Below the pieces are notes generated by a model. It ran no database searches. It was given only the letters and a program-made list of their open reading frames with translations, and had not been told where the DNA came from. Of a DNA stretch of 64,000 nt, positions 52,701-62,287 are shown piece after piece. The DNA lies in the NCBI GenBank assembly GCA_013397935.1, contig VZRN01004397.1, positions 903,009 to 967,008 on the forward strand, in the 5' to 3' direction. The DNA is from Dasyornis broadbenti (lineage: Eukaryota > Chordata > Aves > Passeriformes > Dasyornithidae). The first letter of the stretch is position 1, and every line of letters begins with the position of its first letter. A program made the position numbers and the translations under genes.

Positions 52701-55700
52701 CAGCTGCACAAGGGAACAAGGTATGGGGGGGGTTAGGTCAGTTCATCACCCAGATCTTCTTCCCCTGCCTGGGGAGAGGTTCTTTTCCTCTGCGCAGCCA
52801 TGGGTCTCACCGTCGGCAGCCCGCCCGACACTGCTACAGTGACGCTGGTCCCCACACAGGCAAGCAGTCTCCCCAAAACTGCTACGGCGTGGGGTCCATC
52901 TTCCACGGGGTACAGACCTCTGAGCCGGGCCGTTTCCATCTCGGGAGCAAGGCTTCTTCTCTTTACCGGACTTCTGCTGGGCTTCTCTCTCTCTCTCNNN
53001 NNNNNNNNNNNNNNNNNNNNNNNNNNNNNNNNATCCACTCGCTTTGGCATGGGCGAGTGGATCTCAGCATTTCCCGTGGGCCCCCATGGGCTGCAGGGGC
53101 ACCCCCTGCTTCACCATGGGCCTCACCACGGCCTGCAGAGGCTGCAGAGCTCCGGCGCCTGGAGCTCCCCCTCCCTCTCCTTCTCCACTGACCTCGGTCT
53201 CTCCATGTTGTTTTCCCTCACATACTCTCACCTACTCCTCCTCCTCTGGCTAAGGAAAAGTGCGTGCGCCCATTGTTTTGATTTCGTCTTAAATATGTTT
53301 TTCACAGAGGCGTAACCAACATCTCTAATTGGCCCAGGCTTGGCCAGCAGCATGTCCATCACCTCAGAGCTGGACATGGTGAAGGCTTCGAGAAGCTTCA
53401 CAGAAGAGCCATCTTTGTGGTCCCCCCCCACCAGAAAAACCTGGGCCAAGCTAAACCACGACACCAGTGTCAACATAGAAAATTAATACAGCTGAAGGTA
53501 TTTTCAAAACAGGCTAATTACAGATTTCTTCAGAGATCTAATTAGACAAATACTGTGATCTTTACCTGGAAGTGGCAGAAAATTCACTCCACCTGTTCAA
53601 ACCAAAACCTGGACTATACTAATTAGGGAAAATGAGCATCATTTTTGCTAATGCAAAAAGGAAATAACCCATTAAGTAGCAATGATAATGGCTTGACATT
53701 GGCATAAGCAGATTGAAATGCAACTACGTGTATTCCAGTATCTCTAACTGGTTAGAGCTGATGATTTCCACTTGGCATTTCAATGGCTACCTCAGGAGTA
53801 CATTCATAAAATCATGTCTCTACTAGAGTAAATTTCATGATTTTAAGAAGGCAGCATTTCATAGTAAGCAATTTCCAGCTTCAAAGAACAATATGAAAGA
53901 TCAGTGTATCTCCTTCTTTCTTTGAATTTACACAGAATAAAAGTCATTCCCTCCAGAGCTCCATTTTGTTATTTACATACAGTTTTATTGTGGAAGCAAA
54001 CAGGTGACAGCAGAGGGCCACAAAAAGAAATATACACAATCCTTACTCACCTACATAGCACAGACTCAACTGACAGTCACCGTAAGGACGGAAAGTGAAT
54101 CTACTTGCCACACGCTTTCTTCTGCATTGAGGTAGGTGTTGAGGCAGAAACAATGAGAGACCCCATTGGTGGAAAGCCCTTTTGGCAACCAAAGAGAAGT
54201 TGGTTGCCATGAGAGGGGGATGAAATGATTCATTTTGTCTCCAATATGATGAGTCACAGCAGAGAAAGCACCACTGTCTTAAACTCGCTTATAGCACAAG
54301 TCTGCAAAGATCCACGTCTTCATGCCCAGGGCATGTTGAGGTACATAGGAGGACAATGCACTCCCCAGACAGCCAAAGGTCTAAATCTGCAAGGTCTATA
54401 AGTGCTGATTAACTTTCTAGTATATGCATAAGCTTAACAAATGTATTCCTGGTTTAAGATGCTCATCTCATGACTACGAGTAGCCCAATCACATGCTCTG
54501 GCCTCACACACCATCGCTGCTGTGAAGAGTAGCATCAGCTGATTTTACTCTTCTGAAGTGCATTTTTAGCACAAGGCTAAAAAACCATAAAAGGTTCTGA
54601 CTTTGCTTAGTCCACAATAAAATTTGTTAGGTAAGATCACGTTATGCTACATTTGAAATGTACGAAGAACACAGGGGTGGACAGTTGCCATAGATCCCCT
54701 GAAAAGCCAGGAAGTTTTTCTAACAAAGAGCTAAGCCACAGAATCACAAACAGGCAAGACAGCATACTCAAGTAGCAAGAGAGAGAGCACACATGGAGAA
54801 AAGAGTAGAAGAGACTGGAAATCAGAAACTTTTCTAATAGAGGAGATATGAAAAGGAGTGAAAGAGGGAAGAAAGAGTAGGAACAGGGGTGAAATACCAA
54901 GAAAGTGATATTAAACATCAAAATGAAGGTGACAGCTCAAATGAGGAAGACAGAAAAATAAACAAAGAGGAAGTGTAGTACACTTGCAAAATTACTCATA
55001 ACTATAATGTCACTTCTGCCTGCCTGCAGACAAGCACAAGAGAATGCCAAGATGAGCCTTGGCACTGTTGTAGATTATCTGACGTGTTCCTCTGTGTCTT
55101 AGAACATATTTTCATGTCTGCAGTGCCCAGTACAACCTCTCAAGAGAACAGGAAGGCAATGTTCTTGTGAACACAGCAGAGCTCAAAAACAGAACTATCA
55201 TGTCTTTCAACAAAAAAGCAGTGCTCGAGACTTACCCGTTAATAGAGTGGAATATTCTATCATATTCTTCATCTGTAAGATTTAATCTGAAACAACAACG
55301 AAAAACATTATCGAGTACATACAAAATACACATATTTAAGCACAAAAATATAATCTCTATTAAACAGAAATGTCTGAGACAGAAAATATGTAGAAGGCAT
55401 GCTTTAAACAGAATAAAATAGACACAAATCAAATGAAACATTTCACTTGAAACAGCTCAATCCACAAGACTGAAAACAGGGCCCTGTCAGGTACACTTCC
55501 TGATGAGGTACTCTGAGACCCTTCTGCAGACACTTGAAAAATTTACCATTTACATGAATGGCATGGTTATTATTTCCTGCAGACCGGCAACTCCGGTTTC
55601 CAACTGACTCCAAGAAGGGCAGAGCTGCAAACAGTGGGTCACACCCATGCACCCCCAGCCTCCTTGCCAGTGTGGCAGTACAAAAAGCAGAAAAGGCCTT

Positions 55701-57720
55701 GGCTCTGTTGTAAGCCCTGCTCAGCAAAACAAAAACATTTCTATATCATCAACCCTGTGTTCAGCACAAATCCAAAACACACTCCCACACCAGCTACTGT
55801 TAAGAAAATTAACTCTACCCCAGCCAAAATCAGCACAGGTGGCTACACTTCTGCAGAACTGATATGCTGGATATAAGTGAAAGTGTTCATCTTTGCTTCA
55901 AGTAACTTAATTGCCAGAATTAAAAACATCCATTCATCAGTGACGCTTCTGGTCAACAAGCATTCTGAAAGCTCCAGCAGCTAAATGAGGAATGCTGGCT
56001 TCTAATTCGGGCACTTAAGTGGTGCTCTTATTCGACTGTGTAGATACAGCCTATTTAATTTTTTTGCGGCTGTATTAGTATTCTTTTTAATTACTGAAAT
56101 ACAACATTTTATCATCTGGTTTCAGTGCACTTAGTATTTTATAGCTAAGCATTGGTATGAAGTACTGCCAGTTGTAACTTACTCCGCTACTTTTTACCAA
56201 ACAACCAAAATACAAGAAGTTAGTGACCCGTTGTTTGAACAGAACAGGACTTTGGTTTCTAGCCAGGATAGCCTTCCTTGATTCCTTGAATTCTAGGGCT
56301 ACAGAATGTGAATAAAGATATAGACACCTATGTATCTATGTGTGTTTGTGGGGCGCTACACAGTAGACTGAATATAGCTAACTTCAAAAAACATGCATGC
56401 AAACTACAGAAGGCAATTTTACTGGTAAAAAAATTAGTACTTTTCAAAGAAAGACTAGTAACATGAGAAGAAGTATTAAAAAGTACATGGTCCACTCTGT
56501 TTTATTCTGATTTCTGAAACTCCCTGAAAATTGTGGCATCTTCAAATGGTCTTTCAGGAGCAATAAACACTTTAAAAAGCAGCACAACGGCTCCCTGTGT
56601 CTCTAAAATGGTACATACCTTCATAATGCAATTATTATCCACTCCTAAGGATATAAAAAATGTACCTTATTGGCACAGCTCGAGCACCAGCAGATTCCAC
56701 AAACTTCACATATGAAGCTGCAATATAAGATCTTCCAAATCTCTGGTACTCATCAAAGTGACATTCCTGTGACAATATCCCTGAAGGACCCAAGGAAGAA
56801 AATTAGCACTATACAAATGGCAAATGCTACATACTGACAGAAAAATCACAAACTCACTGAGTCAATTAGGTTGGAAAAGACGTCTGAGATGATCAAATCC
56901 AACCTAGGACTGAAGACCACCATGACAACTAAACCAAGACATAAGTACCAGCTCCAGTCTTTCCTTAAACACCTCCAAGGCCAGTGACTCCACCACCTCC
57001 TTGGGCAGCCCATTACAGAATCTAATGACCCTTTCTGCGAGGAAATTATTTTTAATGTCCAAGCTAAATCTCCCCTCGGTAGCTTAAGACCCTGTCCTCT
57101 CGTCCTATTGCTAGTTGCCGAGAAGACAGCGACCCCCACCTGGCTACAACCTCCTTTCAGGCAATTGTAAAGAACGACAAGGTCACTCCTGAGCCTTCTC
57201 TTCTCCAGCCCAAACCACCCCAGGCTCCTCAGCCGCTCCTCCTAAGCCTTGTGCTCTTATTAATTAACTAATTAAACTCCCATTTCCTATATGCCGGCTT
57301 GCAGCGATACATTTACTGCCCAAAGGAACTGCAGGCACCGAGACAACGGGGCATCAGTTACAGTGTCCCGTCACAAGGTACCACATAAACACACATTACC
57401 TGCCTAAGACCCGACTTCCCTGCTACTCCTGCTCAGTACTGTAACTTCTCTCAAATAAGCTTGATTTTTAGAGAAAGCACGTACAGCGTAATGCTGCTTA
57501 TAACAGCCCTAGCCGAACCTACGCTCCGGGAGACACTTCCCTCCCGCAGCACGGCCGAGGCAGGGTGCAGGCGGCCCCGCGGTCCCTTACCGATGATGGG
57601 TCTGTCATTGCGCTCCGCAGCGAGGTCGCGCCGCGCCAGGGAAGCGGCGGAGCCGCAGCGCAGCACGACCAGGAGCAGCGCGGCGACCGCGACGGGACGG
57701 AGCCCTGCCGGGCGCCCCAT
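43673..57720 (-). CDS. GGH: Gamma-glutamyl hydrolase gene, complete, nine coding exons
   Basis: GGH removes gamma-linked glutamates from folate and antifolate polyglutamates in lysosomes and is also secreted. Coding exons in transcription order: 57591-57720, 56666-56780, 55236-55286, 51003-51087, 48489-48627, 47519-47625, 47320-47410, 45944-46081, 43673-43794. They sum to 978 nt, 325 residues, against about 318 in human. All junctions are GT-AG and phases agree throughout. Residues 1 to about 25 form a signal peptide. The peptidase C26 (class I glutamine amidotransferase-like) fold follows, with nucleophile Cys141 in WGTCLGHEEL and His251/Glu253 in QWHPEK, the positions expected from human C134 and H244 plus seven. 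N-glycosylation sequons occur at Asn84, Asn170 and Asn210. No frameshift or stop was found, so the gene should be functional. It lies in tandem downstream of TTPA and converges with NKAIN3. Confidence 0.95.
43795..45943 (-). other. GGH: GGH intron 8
   Basis: A GT-AG intron of 2149 nt containing a short minus-strand CR1 fragment at 44844-44965. The open frames inside it have no family similarity. Confidence 0.85.
44844..44965 (-). mobile_element. CR1 LINE 3'-end fragment in GGH intron 8
   Basis: The + strand reads 'ggcctgggttggaagggacc' and later 'gggcagggacaccttcc', the reverse complement of a CR1 3' end. Only about 120 bases remain. It lies in the same orientation as GGH. Confidence 0.88.
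45944..46081 (-). CDS. GGH: GGH exon 8, with the catalytic histidine
   Basis: 138 nt between the acceptor 'ttgttgtag' and the donor 'gtaaaa'. It encodes residues 240-285, beginning AYKYPIYGMQWHPEKNPFEW and ending YYMADFFVNE. QWHPEK supplies the conserved His251 and Glu253 of the class I amidotransferase-like active site. The first codon is split and reads Ala where the human protein, as I recall it, has Gly. Confidence 0.95.
46082..47319 (-). other. GGH: GGH intron 7
   Basis: A GT-AG intron of 1238 nt. The part at about 46430-46800 is richer in GC than its surroundings, but I could not assign it to a repeat family. Confidence 0.85.
47320..47410 (-). CDS. GGH: GGH exon 7
   Basis: 91 nt, acceptor 'cttatcacag', donor 'gtaagg'. 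It encodes NFTNNEKLRNFYSVLTTNTD followed by DEVEFISTME and the first base of a split codon. The Asn210-Phe-Thr sequon matches a human GGH glycosylation site by position. Confidence 0.95.
47519..47625 (-). CDS. GGH: GGH exon 6
   Basis: 107 nt, acceptor 'tttgtaatag', donor 'gtattt'. It encodes AKDSKMFRSFPDDVLHALAT and then EPLTSNFHMWSLSME. The EPLT-NFH-WSLS core is well conserved in GGH. Intron 6, which follows, is only 108 nt. Confidence 0.94.
47626..48488 (-). other. GGH: GGH intron 5
   Basis: A GT-AG intron of 863 nt with no recognised element. Confidence 0.85.
48489..48627 (-). CDS. GGH: GGH exon 5, with the nucleophile cysteine
   Basis: 139 nt, acceptor 'ttttattttgaag', donor 'gtaaaa'. 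It starts in phase 0 and encodes ANDKGDYFPIWGTCLGHEEL, continuing to the end SLPLNFTS. Cys141 in the nucleophile-elbow motif WGTCLG is the catalytic residue. Asn170-Phe-Thr is a glycosylation sequon matching the human site by position. Confidence 0.95.
48628..51002 (-). other. GGH: GGH intron 4
   Basis: A GT-AG intron of 2375 nt. No exon or clear transposable element was recognised. There is a C-rich run at about 49816-49830. Confidence 0.82.
51003..51087 (-). CDS. GGH: GGH exon 4
   Basis: 85 nt, acceptor 'ttgcctttcag', donor 'gtaatt'. It encodes the conserved strand and turn VLFPGGGVDLKTSEYSRVAK followed by IFYHKALE, ending in phase 0. LFPGG-VDL is a GGH signature. Confidence 0.94.
52439..52456 (-). 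other. Retroviral primer-binding site next to the LTR
   Basis: On the - strand these 18 bases read tggcgtcccaacgtgtgg, four bases past the LTR end. This is close to the primer-binding site complementary to tRNA-Lys1,2 (TGGCGCCCAACGTGGGG), with an extra T and one substitution. It shows the LTR is a 5' LTR with some internal leader left. Confidence 0.7.
52461..53475 (-). mobile_element. Endogenous retrovirus LTR (about 1 kb) in GGH intron 3
   Basis: The segment is bounded by TG...CA: on the - strand it starts tgttgacactggtgtcgtgg and ends ctcaaaccttgaca. It is much richer in GC and CpG than its surroundings. An AATAAA lies at 52608-52613 on the - strand. A primer-binding site follows, but no gag/pol-like sequence does, so the rest has been lost. 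No matching target-site duplication was found. A 35-base N gap at 52998-53032 interrupts it in a CT-rich run, so the length is approximate. Open frames across it, including those spanning the Ns, are not genes. Confidence 0.8.
52998..53032. other. Assembly gap (Ns) in a CT repeat
   Basis: 35 Ns directly follow a (CT)n run inside the LTR. Translations that cross it are meaningless. Confidence 0.98.
55236..55286 (-). CDS. GGH: GGH exon 3
   Basis: A small 51-nt exon, acceptor 'ttgttgtttcag', donor 'gtaagt'. With split codons on both sides it encodes R-LNLTDEEYDRIFHSIN-G, matching the family pattern LDLTE-DYE-IF-SING. Asn84-Leu-Thr is a sequon not present at this position in the human protein as I recall it. 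Confidence 0.94.
55287..56665 (-). other. GGH: GGH intron 2
   Basis: A GT-AG intron of 1379 nt. It contains a fragment of the same LTR family as the solo LTR at 38546-39141 (about 55740-55842). Confidence 0.85.
55740..55842 (-). mobile_element. LTR fragment, same family as 38546-39141
   Basis: It shares long near-identical stretches with the 5' end of the solo LTR, such as 'ccctgtgttcagcacaaatc' and 'ttaactctaccccagccaaa'. Only about 100 bases of the LTR start remain. It lies in the same orientation. Confidence 0.8.
56666..56780 (-). CDS. GGH: GGH exon 2
   Basis: 115 nt, acceptor 'ggtccttcag', donor 'gtacat'. It encodes ILSQECHFDEYQRFGRSYIA, then ASYVKFVESAGARAVPI and the first two bases of an Arg codon. 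The YIAASYVK-ESAGARVVP core is characteristic of GGH. The first codon completes the glycine of the RPIIG start of the mature enzyme. Confidence 0.95.
56781..57590 (-). other. GGH: GGH intron 1
   Basis: A GT-AG intron of 810 nt. Half of it is a CR1 fragment that ends about 65 bases before the exon 2 acceptor. Confidence 0.88.
56845..57257 (-). mobile_element. CR1 LINE fragment in GGH intron 1
   Basis: On the + strand it reads 'tcactgagtcaattaggttg', then 'acctccaaggccagtgactc', then 'cttctcttctccagcccaaa', the reverse complement of the 3' part of an avian CR1. It lies in the same orientation as GGH. The terminal octamer is decayed. Confidence 0.92.
57591..57720 (-). CDS. GGH: GGH exon 1 (start and signal peptide)
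   Basis: The start ATG (57718-57720) has G at -3 and +4, a good Kozak context. It is followed by a classic signal peptide: MGRPAGLRPVAVAALLLVVL, then RCGSAAS. The exon ends with RPII plus the first base of Gly at the donor gtaagg. The frame stays open for 102 codons upstream to another ATG at 58026, but only the 57720 start puts the signal peptide at the N-terminus. Confidence 0.92.
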
Positions 57721-57742
57721 GGCCACCGCCCGGCGTAGTAAC

Positions 57743-57845
57743 GGCTCCGGGCACGGCTCCGGGCACGGCTCAGCTCTGCTCGGCTCCCGGCACGGCTCGG
57801 CTCGGCTCCCGGTTCGCCTCCGGGCACGGCTGCCGGCTGGGCTCG
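57743..57845. repeat. GGH: GC-rich short tandem repeats in the GGH 5' UTR/promoter
   Basis: Units of the type ggctccgggcac and ggctcggctccc recur several times immediately upstream of the start codon. They are degenerate and GC-rich, with potential for length variation and secondary structure. Confidence 0.7.
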
Positions 57846-58014
57846 GCGCCCGCCCCGCGCACGCAGCTCCCGGCCCGCCCGCAGCGCGGCTCGCTGGGAA
57901 ATGCAGTCCCGGCTCGCCGCCCCGCCCGTAGCACATCCCCCGCTGCCACCCGCGGCCTCCTCCTTCTCGGGGCCCCGGAAAAGGCACGCTTCTATTGCCG
58001 AACACTGACAGACG

Positions 58015-60683
58015 AGGTTGGTTCAACCAGAAACGGTTTATTAATTAAAACGTTGTTAATACATTAAAAAAATATATATATTGTGCATTACATCGTGCTT
58101 GCAGTCAGTAGTAAATTATATTTGCACCGTTTAACAGGAACTTTCTTTTTTTTAGAGGCACTCCCGATGTTTTTAAAGAATAATGCACTTAGGGATCTTT
58201 GTTTTGTTGACTGCTGCTCAAAGCTGCAACACCACCGCGCATCGTACCAATATCTCCACCATTCGTTATGTAAATGTTCTAATTATCTTGTGTCCTTGTT
58301 ATTAGCAGCAATTGCAATTAAGAGTTCCCACCTCCTATATTATATGTAAACATTAAAAAATAATTAACAGTTCAGGAAAAAATAACTGCACTCAGTGCTC
58401 TAACTGTTGCGTTATGCAAACATGCTACCACTTAGTAACAGAATCAGGGTATTTTTGAAGACATTTAGGACTTTATATTCATTGAGCTGGTGAAGTCCAA
58501 ATAAAGATTTCTACAAACCCACCTACATATGCATGTGCATATACATATACCTATGCAATCAAATGAGGTTTCTGCTACATAACCAGCAGCAATCGGAGAT
58601 TGGTTTTATAGGAAAAGTTTAAATTTTCTTGTTCACTGAAACATGGTTCATTCCTTTGTGCAGATTACATTCAGGGATTAAAACTGAAGGATTGTAATAG
58701 TAAGACCATAGCTTCGGTTCTTCAGCTGGTAGATGACTTGGAACTTGAGTTGCACCCTTGAGCAATTGCCAGATACCTGACTACTTAGCCTATTTTCTTA
58801 TAAAGAAGATTTTGAAGTTCATTGAACTCCTCTATTTAAGGAGTTTTTGTATCACAAAATAGTTCAATCTGCGAAAAAGAAACATATATGAAATACATTT
58901 TCATAGAATCATTTATCAGAAAAAAGGTTTCTTTAAATTTAGGCCCCACATCAAAAATATTCTCAAAGAGAAAAATGAAAAATACACTTGAGGGAATTAG
59001 GGAATTGAAAGGACGAAAAAAGAAGTTTTTGTCAGTTTTGAAAAAATTTCTAGCATTGATCTTACTACAGAATAAGAAATTACAACCAACAAGTACTCTA
59101 ATGGGTCTTTCATAGATGTTCCTCTTGCTAATAAAGAATAGCTTCCAATGACTCTTGCAATAATGCCTTATTAATCATAATCTAAAGTAAGACATTTCTA
59201 ATATTATAGAATAGTCTCATTTTTCTCCCTTAAGCCCATATAACATCCCAATATCCTAAAGATTACAAAATAAATGAAATTGTAATTTCTAGTTACCTGA
59301 GATGCAAAGCATTTGTTATGGATTTATTTATATGAAAATTCCTACGGAATGCTTAAAAATACAGTGCTTATTCAAAACCCCCTAGGCTTATTACAAAACA
59401 GAGTTAAGAACTGGGTAAATGAACTCTAGCAGTTGGTGTACTAACTGGGATTTCAGGAAAAAGCTGAGAGAAAAGTAAAATAATGGTTGAGATTACCAAA
59501 GACTGGATTGCAGGATGATACTGCAATGTAGTGTGAGTGACAGCTTTTAGAAATGCAGTGTTTGTATGTCAATAATGCCCCTTCAACACAAAATTAAACA
59601 AAAACCTGTTTTCAGTAAGTATGGAGGTTTTTTTTTTTATTAACCCTACAGAAATGAAGAAGCAATCTCAATGGAAATTAAAAATAATTTCTTCCAGTGC
59701 CCAACAGCAAATAGACTAGCAAATTGTCAATTACTGTTCTGAAAATAAAAGGAAGATATCAAGCAGCTGCTGTGCTGAGGTCCAAAGTGACCTCAAAGTA
59801 CCCTTAAAACACACAACAGATATTTCTAAAATTCAGATCCACAAAGGATAACCTGCTTTACCCTCTGAAACAAACAGATAATGCAAACAGATGCAAACTT
59901 TTGACTTCTGTAGTCCTCTAAACCAGGGATTAAGTTGATAATAATCTGAGTTGCTTATAGTTGTCCATAGACAGCATCAGTTTGAAGAAAGAAAATAAGA
60001 ATTTTCAAGGTTGTTTTGACTCTTGCCAGCTCTTCCTCCTGATTCACACTGTCCTTGGAAGAATAAGTACATGGTGTTTTATCCAGCTTTCTCTATAAAA
60101 CTTGAAGATTATGATGTTAATTAGCACAAAAACAGAAGCTGCACAAGCAGCACAAAGAGTAACACAAATGTCTCACTATTACTAATTTTCAATTTGACAC
60201 AAACTAACAAAACAGCATTTTTCCCTGAGAATCAATCCAAAAAGCAGCCTCTTCACTCCTTGTAAATTAGCACTGTAGTCTTATTTCTGAACAAACTACC
60301 CTACACCCAGTCGGTTCTTTCTTTTGTATCCTACTGTCTTGACAAGCCAAGATACAAGAGTTAAGTGTAAGGTTCTGGACTGCATTATTACAGGTGATTT
60401 GTCTCCAAAGACTTAAAAGCAGCAGTATCAATCTGATATCCAATGCACTCTTCTGCTTTCTGGCATACAAGTTACCCAATTACAAACAGTGCTACAAATA
60501 TGTAAAGTTCATTAATCTCTTCAGACATACCCACTGAGAGACTCCAGTTAGTATAAAAGTGCAGCCAATACAACATTCAGGGCCCTGCAAAGACATACTG
60601 ATTTCAATGGAACAATGGAAGTTTTCATATTAAACTTATTTCCAATTCCAGTGTTCAAGAATTGATAAAATACTGTATTAATG
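58015..60683 (-). other. TTPA: Probable TTPA 3' UTR
   Basis: AT-rich non-coding DNA downstream of the TTPA stop. Poly(A) signals on the - strand lie at 59637-59642, at about 59322 and at 58037-58042; the last is followed by 'ctgtcagtgttcgg'. If that signal is used the UTR is about 2.67 kb and ends at about 58015. Nearer signals could give shorter forms. Confidence 0.4.
58037..58042 (-). terminator. TTPA: Candidate distal TTPA poly(A) signal
   Basis: AATAAA on the - strand, placed at the border between the AT-rich downstream part of TTPA and the GGH CpG island, with a GT-containing segment after it. Confidence 0.4.
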
Positions 60684-60863
60684 TTATTCCTGGGCAACCA
60701 GAGAAATGCTCTGAAGATAATCTGCAGATGCCATTATGAAGTCAGTCCATTCCTTGGCCAGCTCTTCAATGGAGACTTCCTCCCCCCCATATTCCTGTGG
60801 GAGGATGCTGACGGGGAAGTGTTCCGTCAGACTCTGCAAGTAGTTATTTCCATGCATATACAC
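60684..60863 (-). CDS. TTPA: TTPA last coding exon
   Basis: 180 nt in phase 0, acceptor 'gctttag', stop TAA at 60684-60686. It encodes 59 residues beginning VYMHGNNYLQSLTEHFPVSI, with the conserved EYGGEE and KEWTDFIM near the end, finishing SISLVAQE. It matches the C-terminus of alpha-tocopherol transfer protein, a CRAL-TRIO protein that loads RRR-alpha-tocopherol in liver cells and delivers it to the plasma membrane. The human counterpart is about 57 residues. The open frame on the opposite strand is its shadow. Confidence 0.94.
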   Translation of the reverse strand: MYMHGNNYLQSLTEHFPVSILPQEYGGEEVSIEELAKEWTDFIMASADYLQSISLVAQE

Positions 60864-62287
60864 CTAAAGCAAAATATTAAAAGCATTTACTTGGGTTTGA
60901 ATGCTACAGTACTGAGTGAAAAAAAAGCAGCAAAGCATCTCAGTGCAAGAGCTGAACCCACCAGCTTGGTTTAATAAAGTAAGTGCATTTGTTCATAATG
61001 GGCTCCTTACAAGAAGAAGAAACTGCCTTGTTAGTTTCCCCTAGGTCCTCAGACTCCATCCTGCTCAGTATCTGAAGACTGGTGAAAGATGGACTACAAC
61101 CTGAAAACTGCTTTTTATGTAGCTGTGAACACAGGAGCCAAAATTAACTACACACTTGTTCCAGACTGGTTTAGCAATGCTGATGAGAGTACACACTCCA
61201 TCAAAACTGCTAAACTGAGCTAAACCATGGGAGACTGGTGATTTGTTTTGCCATGATATCTTGTACTTGTATTTCAGTCATTTCCAAGAAAAGAACTGTG
61301 TCTGGCTCCTGGCCATTACTATCTGGTCCTGCCACATGTATTTAAAAACAAGATTATGTAGTATGTATGTAGGTTCAGACAGGTGTCAAGGAAGATACTC
61401 AAAAGAATCCATATATCAGTTTCAGTTCCAACTGAAATTAGATCCTGGACTACTCCTCCACTTTAACCCTTGCAATATTGTAGTTTTGATTCTTCTTCTC
61501 CTGCTTTATTTTGAAGCCTTGTTCATTACTTGCAGTCTGATACTTTTATAGGATCTACAGTCGTGGCGTGCAGTGACTATTGCAAATGCCCAAGATCCAT
61601 GTGCTGAGAAAAGGAGGCTTCAGAATGGGAATAACAATAGGCAGAGCTGCTTATTTTGTAGCTTAGTCCTGCTGTTAAAATTTCATTTTTGTGCCAGCTG
61701 AAAACTCCAATATTTTTCCTATGCTGCAATAAACCATAGTCCTTGGCATGCTTTTGCATCCAAATACAAATCTATTTGCAGATTTATAACTGAAAAGCTA
61801 TTAAAAAAAAACTAAGGAGCTATTTGGAAAAAAACTTTGAACTTAAGTCTGACCAATTTTTGATGCATAAATGCCTCTGGAGGTCTGTCAGAGTTAAACA
61901 GTTGTCTTCTAATAATTCTGCACAACTTGGAGCATAAAACACTGTTCACTGATAATTTTTCTCTGTCATTTATAGGCAGAGTGCTGGGAAATCCAGGACC
62001 TACTTCTTTCTAGTTCTGCAGAGGAAATGTGACCTCAAGCAAATTATTTAACCTCTCTGTGTCACAGTGTTTTTTATCTTTAGGGTAGTGATAACAGCAC
62101 TGCTTGTGACTCTCATGTTATTAATAACTGCAAATGTTTTACAGTTAGATTCTGGAGGTCTGTATGGTACTAACAAACAAAGATGTTTTATGCTCTTCAG
62201 TGCTCAGGACCAATAGAGCCTAAGAGAAGTGCTACAGATTGTCATATAAGGGTTTTGTGGCAGAAAGAAATATTTGTGTGCACTCAC
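60864..62287 (-). other. TTPA: TTPA last intron
   Basis: A GT-AG intron of 1424 nt between two phase-0 exon ends. No element was recognised inside. Confidence 0.88.

Larger units (their letters stand above)
51088..55235 (-). other. GGH: GGH intron 3, the largest
   Basis: A GT-AG intron of 4148 nt. About 1 kb of it is a GC-rich LTR (52461-53475) with an adjoining primer-binding site and an assembly gap. The rest is unremarkable. Confidence 0.85.
57530..57985 (-). promoter_or_regulatory. GGH: CpG-island promoter of GGH
   Basis: This is the most GC- and CpG-rich host sequence in the window, covering exon 1 and about 265 bases upstream, with a sharp change to AT-rich DNA at about 58020. It has GC boxes (ccgccccgcccg at about 57918-57929) and an NRF1-like half site (ccgcgcacgc near 57855), and no TATA box at a convincing distance. 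It looks like a housekeeping promoter with dispersed start sites. Confidence 0.75.

Noticed and set aside
52733..53315. Overlapping open frames of 100-170 codons on both strands
   Set aside because: They lie in the LTR and cross a run of Ns, so the translations contain unknown residues; GC-rich DNA explains the long frames.
57461..57931. 156-codon + strand frame across the GGH promoter
   Set aside because: It is antisense to GGH exon 1 and its upstream GC repeats, and is arginine/alanine-rich as expected from CpG-rich DNA; no family similarity.
60681..60974. 97-codon + strand frame over the TTPA last exon
   Set aside because: Shadow of the TTPA exon on the opposite strand; the minus-strand reading has clear family similarity and splice phase.
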